Part shown: in pieces, positions 28,773-36,140 of the stretch
How the letters are laid out: every line of letters starts with the position of its first letter
How positions within the stretch are numbered: the first letter of the stretch is position 1
Assembly (NCBI RefSeq): GCF_009834875.1
Contig: NZ_WVHT01000007.1
Coordinates: forward strand, 62,001-126,000
Direction of reading: 5' to 3'
DNA length: 64,000 nucleotides
Origin: Hufsiella arboris
GTDB taxonomy: Bacteria > Bacteroidota > Bacteroidia > Sphingobacteriales > Sphingobacteriaceae
Notes under the pieces: generated by a model
Seen by the model: only the letters and a program-made list of their open reading frames with translations
Databases searched by the model: none
What the model was told of the DNA's origin: nothing
Translations under genes and position numbers: made by a program

Positions 28773-31700
28773 TTAAAAACTAGCGTTTACACCAAAAATA
28801 AACGTACGCGTTGGTGGTGCATCTACGCTGATTGAAGTGCTTTGTTCACGTCCGTTGCTAGGGCCAACCGCAAACTCCGGATCAATTCCATGATACTTGT
28901 CACGATAAGATGAAAACAAAATAAAGGGTTGCTGAGCGCTGGCGTAGACACGCAACGATTGTATCTTTATTTTATCAATGACCTTTTTTGGTAAACTGTA
29001 GCCCAGTTGCATATTCCTAACTTTTAAGAATGAGCCATCGTAATAAGTTAGCGTGCTTACATAGTTTGGACGCTCCTGGTTTTTGTTCGGACGTGGATAA
29101 TAATTACTAGGATTTTCAGGGGTCCAGTAATCTGCTGCTATTACATTGTATCTTCCGGCATACGTTCCGTTATCTGAATGGAAGTTGCTTCGTATCATGC
29201 TTCCCTCGCGAACGTAAATGAATGCGGAGAAATCAAATCCCTTATAGCTGAACCGGTTGGTGATGCCGCCTGTCCATTTAGGAATATCGGAGCCTAAAAT
29301 TACACGATCTTTTGTCGCATCAATCGTTCCGTTTCCATCCTGATCTTTAATTTTTATTTCACCTACTTTGGCCGAGTATTTTGCAGCTTCTGCGGCTTCG
29401 CTGGTCTGCCATACGCCGATCCGCTCAAAGTCATAATAAACAGTTAACGGTTGTCCGATAAACCAGCTGTTTCCGATATCGTCTGCTGTCCCGTCATAAA
29501 GGCTGACAATTTTCTCACGGTTAATCGTTACGTTGAGTTCTGTGCTCCATTTAAAACCGCCAGGAGTGTCGAAATTTATTGACGAAAGCGATAATTCTAC
29601 CCCTTTGTTTTGTGTGGCTCCGACGTTCTGCAGCACTGTGCTATATCCTCCGGTAATTGGAAGTTGCCGGGGCATTAACAGATCAGTGGTGTTTTGGCGA
29701 TATAGGTCAACCGAGCCGTTCAGGCGATAATTGAAAAAGCTGAAATCTAAACCAAGGTTAATCGTTGAGGTTGTTTCCCATTTTAAATCAGGATTGGTAA
29801 TAGCGGTAGGAGAAAAACCGAATGCGCTGGCGCTGCCGAATGCGTAAACGGTTCGGCCTAAGGCGCCCTGAGTGGCATAAGGACTAATTCCTGTGTTGCC
29901 GGTCCGGCCGTAACCGCCCCGCAATTTCAAATCGTTTAGGAATTCTTTGTTTTTAAGGAAATTTTCTTCTTTTAGTCTCCACGCAACAGCGAAGGAAGGG
30001 AAGAAGCTCCACTTATTTCCGGGTGCGAAACGCGAAGAACCATCGGCACGGCCGGTAAGGGTGACCAGGTACTTATCTTTAAAACCATAGTTTAAGCGCC
30101 CCATGAAAGATTCAATTGTCCATTCAGTTAAATTACTTCCGACACTTGTTATTGTGGTAGCATTTCCGAGGTTATAAAATTGCTGGGATTCAACAGGAAC
30201 ACCTTCAACGGCATCTGAATAATTTTCAGTCCGGTCATTCTGAATACTGTATAAAGCCGTTGCTCCGATTGAATGATCTTTTATCTGCTTTTTATACGTC
30301 AGAATATTTTCTAAAGTATAAGAAAAGTTGTTGGTGTTAGCAGTAAACGCCTGCGGTTCTCCTAAATTTCGCGCGTTGGTGTAACGGCCGACGAACCTGC
30401 CGTTACGGGTAGAATAGTAGCTTGGACCGAAATTGATATGAAATGCAAGTCCATCTATTATCTGGTATTCACCGAATATACTTGCAAAGATCCGAGTACG
30501 ATTTAGTTCATCGACATTTGCTCCCGGAACAACTTCCGATAGTGGATTTGACAGTAAAGCATCATTCGAATTCTTGAATACCAGGTTACCATTTGCGTCA
30601 TATGGCACTGTTAGCGGGCTGTTGACGAGGCTTTGGCCAAGGTAATTTATTGAGGCGCCATTTCTTTGTCCGAGAGTGGCAATTGTAGATAAGCCAATTT
30701 TTATTTTTTTTCCAATGTTCTGGTCCAGGTTAAGCTTAAGGTTGAACCGTTCGAAATCAAGTCCGTCTATAACACCTTTTTCATCGTAGTAATTAGCGGA
30801 GGCTGCATACTTTGTATTATCATTTCCTCCGAGGAAGCCCAAATAATGTTGCTGCTGAAAGCCATTTTCCAGGATCATGTCCTGGTAGTTAGTATTACGG
30901 CCTGTTTTCATGGATTCAAGTTCAACAGGTTCGAATACGGTTGTTGTTTTGAATGTAGCCGGGTCGTCAATTATAGCTCCCGGATCGTTTGGATCATATT
31001 GTCCTATCGCACGGTACGCCTCCCGTTTGTAGCTGGCAAATTTATCGCCTTGCAGTATATCATATGAACCGAGCGGTGTCGAAAACCCCGCATAGCCTGC
31101 GTAAGAAACAGAAGGTTTAGACACTTTTCCGCGTTTCGTGGTAACAAGAACAACGCCGTTCGCCCCGCGTGAACCATAAATCGCCGTTGCGGATGCGTCC
31201 TTCAAAACGTCCATTGACTCGATGTCATTAGGGCTGATATCTCCGAGATCGCCTGAAAAAGGAATTCCATCAACTACATATAAAGGGTCGTTTCCGGCCG
31301 CAAACGAACGTCTTCCCCTGATGCGTACAACAACTCCGGACCCTGGTTTGCTGCCGTTACTTGCTACGTCGATCCCTGCAATGCGTCCCTGCAATGCCTG
31401 TTGCAAATTGGCTACCGGAAGTTCACTGATTTGCTTGGATGAAACTGACGCAACCGCACCGGTTATATCGCTTCTTTTTTGTGTGCCGTATCCAACAACC
31501 ACTACCTGCTGTAAGGAGTTTTCATGTGGCTTGATTTGAATGTTAATGGTTGTCCTGTTTCCGACTTCGGCTTCTTTCGGATCATAGCCAATATAGGTAA
31601 ATACCAGGGTGGCAGTTGAGGCGGCATTTATTGTGTAATTTCCGCCGGCATCGGTGACGGTCCCGGCTGTCGCCCCTTTGATTTTGACAGATACGCCGGG

Positions 31701-31817
31701 GAGCGGTCCGCCGTCGTCACTGGAAGTTACCCTGCCTGTAACTTTCTTGTTTTGTGCCGTAACAACCACGCAAAATAATAGCATAGCCGACAGCAGTAAG
31801 AGTTTAATTGGTCTCAT
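28773..31817 (-). CDS. SusC-type TonB-dependent outer-membrane transporter
   Basis: A 1014-residue energised importer of oligosaccharides. A signal peptide (to about 21) is followed by a carboxypeptidase-regulatory-like domain (about 24-95), a TonB-box-like stretch and plug domain starting at V-V-V-G-Y-G-T, and a long beta barrel ending in an aromatic residue (A-S-F). It is 94 bp downstream of the LacI gene on the same strand and 17 bp upstream of SusD. The ligand cannot be read directly; the nearby DUF1080, Gfo/Idh and DUF6807 genes suggest a glycoside processed by oxidation. Confidence 0.94.
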   Translation of the reverse strand: MRPIKLLLLSAMLLFCVVVTAQNKKVTGRVTSSDDGGPLPGVSVKIKGATAGTVTDAGGNYTINAASTATLVFTYIGYDPKEAEVGNRTTINIQIKPHENSLQQVVVVGYGTQKRSDITGAVASVSSKQISELPVANLQQALQGRIAGIDVASNGSKPGSGVVVRIRGRRSFAAGNDPLYVVDGIPFSGDLGDISPNDIESMDVLKDASATAIYGSRGANGVVLVTTKRGKVSKPSVSYAGYAGFSTPLGSYDILQGDKFASYKREAYRAIGQYDPNDPGAIIDDPATFKTTTVFEPVELESMKTGRNTNYQDMILENGFQQQHYLGFLGGNDNTKYAASANYYDEKGVIDGLDFERFNLKLNLDQNIGKKIKIGLSTIATLGQRNGASINYLGQSLVNSPLTVPYDANGNLVFKNSNDALLSNPLSEVVPGANVDELNRTRIFASIFGEYQIIDGLAFHINFGPSYYSTRNGRFVGRYTNARNLGEPQAFTANTNNFSYTLENILTYKKQIKDHSIGATALYSIQNDRTENYSDAVEGVPVESQQFYNLGNATTITSVGSNLTEWTIESFMGRLNYGFKDKYLVTLTGRADGSSRFAPGNKWSFFPSFAVAWRLKEENFLKNKEFLNDLKLRGGYGRTGNTGISPYATQGALGRTVYAFGSASAFGFSPTAITNPDLKWETTSTINLGLDFSFFNYRLNGSVDLYRQNTTDLLMPRQLPITGGYSTVLQNVGATQNKGVELSLSSINFDTPGGFKWSTELNVTINREKIVSLYDGTADDIGNSWFIGQPLTVYYDFERIGVWQTSEAAEAAKYSAKVGEIKIKDQDGNGTIDATKDRVILGSDIPKWTGGITNRFSYKGFDFSAFIYVREGSMIRSNFHSDNGTYAGRYNVIAADYWTPENPSNYYPRPNKNQERPNYVSTLTYYDGSFLKVRNMQLGYSLPKKVIDKIKIQSLRVYASAQQPFILFSSYRDKYHGIDPEFAVGPSNGREQSTSISVDAPPTRTFIFGVNASF

Positions 31818-31911
31818 ACGTTGTTTAGTTTTGGTTAGTAAAATAGAGACAGGTTTCGGTTACCCTGCCCCGAGGTTTATTTATTATTGGCGTTTATGCA
31901 AACTGATACTT

Positions 31912-32943
31912 TTACGGTTTGATATCTGATAAAGTTGAGTTTCGGATAATCAGTTCGGTATTTAAAACATTTGTAACGGCTTTCCATTCGGAAACATCCC
32001 TTTTCATTTGCTCAAATAACGCATTCGTTGCGCACCGACCTATTTCATCTATAGGCTGGGCAACTGTTGTAAGGCTGGGCTCGACAAAAGAAGATACATA
32101 CTCATTGCTGAACCCAGCGATCGCGATATCATCCGGAATTTTAAAACCCCTGGACTTGACAACTCTGATAGCTTCGATGGCCGTTGGATCATTAAAGGCA
32201 AATAATCCGTCGGGTGGCTGTTTCATATCCATTAATGCATTGACGCTATCTTTAATAACTGGCACCGTCAGGTCGCAAACTTTAATTAGTTCTTCATCAA
32301 CAGGTATATCGTATTTTTTCATCGCGTCAAGATATCCGTTCATCCGGTTCTGCCCGATAAGCAAACACTGAGGGCCGGCGAGGTGGGCGATACGCTTTTT
32401 TCCAATCTTGATTAGATGCTCGACGGCCTGAAAAGCGCCATGGCGGTCGTCGACTATTATTTTAGGTACCTGCATTTCATTGCAGATCCGGTTAAAAAAT
32501 ACAAGCGGAATACCTTTTCGCTCAAATACTTTAAAGTGTTCGAAATCAGTTGTTTGTTTTGAAATAGAAACCAGCAGGCCGTCAACATGGTTGGCAAGCA
32601 TAACCCTGGCATTCTCGACTTCCGTTTCATAGCACTCATCAGATTGGCTGATAATTACGCTGTAGCCATTTTGCGATGCAATCTTTTGTACGGCCATAAC
32701 TACATGCGGGAAGAACGAATTTGAAAACTCCGGTACAATTACGCCGATAGTATTTGTTTTCCTTTTTACCAGGCTTAAAGCAATCAGATTTTTTTGATAA
32801 TCGAGTTTGTGTGCCAGGTCCAGAATAGCTTTGCGTTTCTCCGGACTGACTTTCGGATGCCCCGTTAAAGCTCTCGAAACAGTTGATTTAGAGGTATTTA
32901 GTTGCTTAGCGATATCAACAATTGTTATTTGATGATGCTTCAT
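31912..32943 (-). CDS. LacI-family transcriptional repressor
   Basis: A 343-residue regulator. The N-terminal helix-turn-helix (T-I-V-D-I-A-K, then S-K-S-T-V-S-R-A-L) and hinge helix precede a periplasmic-binding-protein-like sugar sensor (about 60-340). It is divergent from the DUF1080 gene; the 196-bp space between them holds two LacI-type palindromes next to a -7 box. On its own strand it is followed by SusC, SusD and DUF6807. It most likely represses both arms until an oligosaccharide or metabolite binds, and may also autoregulate. Confidence 0.93.
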   Translation of the reverse strand: MKHHQITIVDIAKQLNTSKSTVSRALTGHPKVSPEKRKAILDLAHKLDYQKNLIALSLVKRKTNTIGVIVPEFSNSFFPHVVMAVQKIASQNGYSVIISQSDECYETEVENARVMLANHVDGLLVSISKQTTDFEHFKVFERKGIPLVFFNRICNEMQVPKIIVDDRHGAFQAVEHLIKIGKKRIAHLAGPQCLLIGQNRMNGYLDAMKKYDIPVDEELIKVCDLTVPVIKDSVNALMDMKQPPDGLFAFNDPTAIEAIRVVKSRGFKIPDDIAIAGFSNEYVSSFVEPSLTTVAQPIDEIGRCATNALFEQMKRDVSEWKAVTNVLNTELIIRNSTLSDIKP

Positions 32944-32999
32944 AAATTTAAGTTGGTTAGTATAATTGGGGTTTTAAAGTTTTTAATTTAAAAAAAAAT

Positions 33000-33017
33000 C
33001 GTGGGAATGTTCCCACG
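33000..33017. promoter_or_regulatory. LacI-type operator 1
   Basis: CGTGGGAATGTTCCCACG is an inverted repeat with 8-base arms broken only at the centre (TG rather than CG). Its core matches operator 2, whose centre is 19 bp away. Confidence 0.75.
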
Positions 33018-33021
33018 CATA

Positions 33022-33033
33022 GGGAACGTTCCC
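33022..33033. promoter_or_regulatory. LacI-type operator 2 (perfect palindrome)
   Basis: GGGAACGTTCCC is a perfect 12-base palindrome with the central CG typical of LacI-family operators. It lies four bases before the -7 box at 33038, where bound repressor would cover the polymerase site. Confidence 0.8.
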
Positions 33034-33037
33034 ATAC

Positions 33038-33045
33038 TATTTTTG
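33038..33045 (+). promoter_or_regulatory. -7 promoter box for the DUF1080/Gfo-Idh operon
   Basis: TATTTTTG matches TAnnTTTG exactly, 94 bp before the DUF1080 start codon. The -33 region falls in the stretch covered by the two LacI-type operators; no clear TTTG is present there. Confidence 0.6.
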
Positions 33046-33139
33046 ACCGGTGGGATTTCAACAAAAAAAAATGCAACTTTATATTGCGATACCAATTTAA
33101 TAGATCTGATTTTATTCAGTTAAACCTTTATTATACTTT

Positions 33140-34498
33140 ATGAAAAAAACCATCGTGACTTTGGTATGCCTGGCTTTTGCTTCGCAATCATTTAGTCAAA
33201 CTACAAAAGAACAATGGACACAATTATTTAACGGCAAAGATCTGAAAGGTTGGAAACAGCTTAATGGAAAAGCGACTTACCAGGTGAGAGGTGATGAAAT
33301 TGTGGGTATTACTGTGCCTAATGAAAAGAATTCGTTTCTGGCAACCGAAAAAGAATATGGCGATTTTATCCTCGAGCTTGATCTTAAAGTGGACACATCA
33401 ATGAATTCAGGAATTCAGATCAGAAGCCTGAGCTCTCCGGATTATCAAAACGGCCGTGTGCACGGTTATCAGGTTGAAGTGGATCCTTCAGCGCGCCGAT
33501 GGAGCGGCGGACTTTATGACGAAGCGCGCCGCGGCTGGCTTTATCCAATGGATGTTAATCCTTCCGGGAAAAAAGCATTTAAGAATGGTGAATGGAATAA
33601 ATATCATATTGAATGTATCGGAAGCAGTATCCGCACATGGGTTAACGGAATTCCCACCGCTAATTTAGTAGATGCAGAAACAGCAAAAGGCTTCATCGCA
33701 CTGCAGGTGCACGAAATTTATAAGCCGGAAAATGTAGGTAAAGAAATTCACTGGCGAAACGTCCGTATACAAACAGCCAATCTTAAACCAAGGCCGCTGG
33801 ATAATACGTTTGTTGTTAACACGATTCCAAACGATCTTTCTGCCCAGGAGAAAAAACTGGGTTACGTTCTGTTATTCGATGGGAAAACTTCAAACGGCTG
33901 GCGCGGAGCGTATAAAACCAGTTTTCCTGGTACTGGTTGGGAAATTAAGGATGGAGTACTTACGATCCGCGATTCGGGCGGAAAAGAAGGCGGAATAGGC
34001 GGCGATATTGTCACACAAAAAGAATACAGCGCTTTTGTGTTAAAATTCGATTTCAAGCTTACCGAAGGCGCCAACAGCGGAGTAAAATATTTCGTTACCG
34101 AAAACGAGAAAAGCTCGGGATCGGCCATTGGATTGGAATACCAGGTTCTTGACGATGACAAACATCCAGACGCTAAATTAGGAAGGGACGGTAACCGTAC
34201 ACTGGCGTCGCTTTATGATTTAATACCCTCACTAAAAATTGCAAACTCACGGCATAACATCGGCGAATGGAATCAGGGGATCGTAATCGTTTACCCGGAT
34301 AATAAAGTGGAGCATTACCTTAACGGTCAGAAAGTCGTAGAATATCATCGCGGCTCACCGGAATATTTAAAGTTGGTATCCGAAAGCAAATACAAAATCT
34401 GGCCAAATTTCGGCATGGCTGAAAAAGGTCACATCCTATTGCAGGATCACGGCAATACCGTATCGTACAGAAGTATTAAAATCGACGTATTGAAATAA
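33140..34498 (+). CDS. Tandem DUF1080 (3-keto-glycoside-cleaving type) protein
   Basis: A 452-residue secreted protein with a signal peptide (to about 20) and two copies of the DUF1080 concanavalin-like domain: about 24-215, opening [13 protein letters not shown], and about 235-450, opening [13 protein letters not shown]. Members of this family have been linked to cleavage of glycosides after C3 oxidation, by hydrolysis or elimination, in Bacteroides. That fits the Gfo/Idh oxidoreductase encoded 4 bp downstream. Carbohydrate binding alone is the alternative. The promoter is under the LacI operators at 33000-33033. Confidence 0.85.
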   Translation: MKKTIVTLVCLAFASQSFSQTTKEQWTQLFNGKDLKGWKQLNGKATYQVRGDEIVGITVPNEKNSFLATEKEYGDFILELDLKVDTSMNSGIQIRSLSSPDYQNGRVHGYQVEVDPSARRWSGGLYDEARRGWLYPMDVNPSGKKAFKNGEWNKYHIECIGSSIRTWVNGIPTANLVDAETAKGFIALQVHEIYKPENVGKEIHWRNVRIQTANLKPRPLDNTFVVNTIPNDLSAQEKKLGYVLLFDGKTSNGWRGAYKTSFPGTGWEIKDGVLTIRDSGGKEGGIGGDIVTQKEYSAFVLKFDFKLTEGANSGVKYFVTENEKSSGSAIGLEYQVLDDDKHPDAKLGRDGNRTLASLYDLIPSLKIANSRHNIGEWNQGIVIVYPDNKVEHYLNGQKVVEYHRGSPEYLKLVSESKYKIWPNFGMAEKGHILLQDHGNTVSYRSIKIDVLK

Positions 34499-34502
34499 AA
34501 CT

Positions 34503-35861
34503 ATGGCATATTCAAGAAGAAAGTTTATAAAACAGTCGGCAATTGCGGCTGCCGGTACTTACGCTGGTACGCTTGGCTTTAGTGCAAAAAGTTATGCCCG
34601 GATTTTAGGAGCCAACGATCGTGTCCGGGTTGGATTGGTTGGATTTTCTGACCGCTTTCGATCTTCATTATTTCCGGCTTTCCTGGCAAGTAACAAGGAG
34701 CTTAACTTTGATCTTATTGCAGTTTCCGACATATGGAAATATCGCAGAGAGGAGGGCCAGGCCTATTTGAAAGAGAAAATGGGTCATGATATTACGGCCT
34801 GCGTAAATAATGACGAATTATACAATGTGAAGGATCTGGATGCGGTTTTTATTACTTCGTCTGATTTCCAGCACGCGCTGCATTGTATCGAAGCGGTAAA
34901 AGCCGGTTGCGACGCTTACGTAGAAAAACCCTTTGCTGAAACGATGGAAGATAACCGGGCCGCGCTGAAAGCGGTTAAAGAAACCGGGAAAATTGTTCAA
35001 ATCGGGTCACAACGCCGAAGCGGAAGCAATTATAAAGCCGCCGAAGATTTTATCAAATCAGGCAAATTCGGCGATATCTCGATGGTTGAGCTAACCTGGA
35101 ATGTTAATCAGCCTGGCAGATGGCGCCGGCCTGAACTGGTTGCTAAGCTAAAGGAACAAGATACCGACTGGAAGCGTTTTTTGCTAAACCGGCCTTACGA
35201 ACCGTTCGATCCGAGGAAATATCTTGAATATCGCTTATTCTGGCCCTATTCCTCCGGTATGCCGGGACAGTGGATGAGCCACCAGATTGATACCGTGCAC
35301 TGGTTTTCCGGTTTAAAACATCCGCGCAGTGTTGTGGCAAACGGCGGCATTTATACTTGGAAAGACGGCCGTAAAAATTGGGATACGACCACTGCTGTGT
35401 TTGATTATGGCCCATCGGGCGATCCATCAAACGGCTTCCAGGTTATTTTCAGTTCGCGTATGCAAAACGGTGATGAGCGCCCCGCCGAAATCTATTATTC
35501 AAATGGCGGTGAGCTGAATCTGATTACCAATACAGTTTCGCCGGAAGGTGGTTTAACCGAAAAGTTTGCATCGGCAATGAATATGAAGCCGAACCTGCTT
35601 CCCAATGTTACACTTGCCGATAAGTCGGTACAAGCGGTTGCTGCGGCAAATACCGGGGCAGATACCCTGGTACTTAATCACGTTAGAAACTGGATGGAAT
35701 GTATTCGCAGCCGCAAACAACCTAATGCGCCGGTTGAAGCTGGTTACTATCATTCCATCGCAAATATCATGACTAACGCAGCCGTAAGAACCGGTACCAA
35801 GGCAACGTTTAACGAGAGTACGCAAGATGTTATGGCAGGAGGGAAAGTTTTTAAATATTGA
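34503..35861 (+). CDS. Gfo/Idh/MocA oxidoreductase with Tat signal
   Basis: A 452-residue sugar oxidoreductase exported by the twin-arginine route (S-R-R-K-F-I-K followed by an Ala-rich helix), as expected for a protein that folds around its nicotinamide cofactor in the cytoplasm. The Rossmann part has a modified V-G-L-V-G-F motif, the family E-K-P-F is at about residue 140, and the catalytic H-x-x-D-x-x-x-H motif appears as S-H-Q-I-D-T-V-H-W. Members of this group oxidise glycosides at C3. It is translationally close to DUF1080 (4-bp gap), which supports a paired oxidation and cleavage role. A terminator follows. Confidence 0.87.
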   Translation: MAYSRRKFIKQSAIAAAGTYAGTLGFSAKSYARILGANDRVRVGLVGFSDRFRSSLFPAFLASNKELNFDLIAVSDIWKYRREEGQAYLKEKMGHDITACVNNDELYNVKDLDAVFITSSDFQHALHCIEAVKAGCDAYVEKPFAETMEDNRAALKAVKETGKIVQIGSQRRSGSNYKAAEDFIKSGKFGDISMVELTWNVNQPGRWRRPELVAKLKEQDTDWKRFLLNRPYEPFDPRKYLEYRLFWPYSSGMPGQWMSHQIDTVHWFSGLKHPRSVVANGGIYTWKDGRKNWDTTTAVFDYGPSGDPSNGFQVIFSSRMQNGDERPAEIYYSNGGELNLITNTVSPEGGLTEKFASAMNMKPNLLPNVTLADKSVQAVAAANTGADTLVLNHVRNWMECIRSRKQPNAPVEAGYYHSIANIMTNAAVRTGTKATFNESTQDVMAGGKVFKY

Positions 35862-35910
35862 ATTATTAAGAAGCCGAACTATATTAGTTAGTTCACAGTT
35901 CCCGTTGGTT

Positions 35911-35948
35911 AAAAGAGGTCATATTCGCCCGAATGCGACCTCTTTTTG
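35911..35948 (+). terminator. Terminator after Gfo/Idh gene
   Basis: An outer stem AAAAGAGGTC with GACCTCTTTT encloses a smaller ATTCG/CGAAT stem and is followed by T residues. It lies 50 bp past the stop. Confidence 0.82.
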
Positions 35949-35966
35949 TTAGAACGTAAAAATCTT

Positions 35967-36008
35967 GTTAGATATGTATCGATACAGGATGCCACAGGAC
36001 AATCTAAC
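35967..36008. promoter_or_regulatory. Nested inverted repeats upstream of GH106
   Basis: The perfect palindrome TGTATCGATACA (35975-35986) runs into ATACAGGATGCCACAGG (35982-35998). Both are framed by GTTAGAT (35967-35973) and ATCTAAC (36002-36008). A near copy of the 17-base word occurs upstream of the second GH105 gene at 45790-45806, at almost the same distance from the start codon (142 and 148 bp). Confidence 0.5.
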
Positions 36009-36140
36009 GTGTGGTAGTGCATACTTTTAGGATACGATAAATAACCAATTCATCTTCACAGATGATTACACCTAAATTAGGCAGGTGAAACAGCGTTTAC
36101 TATTAGACCTTGTTGTTTCACGGACCTTACAGGTAATTGC

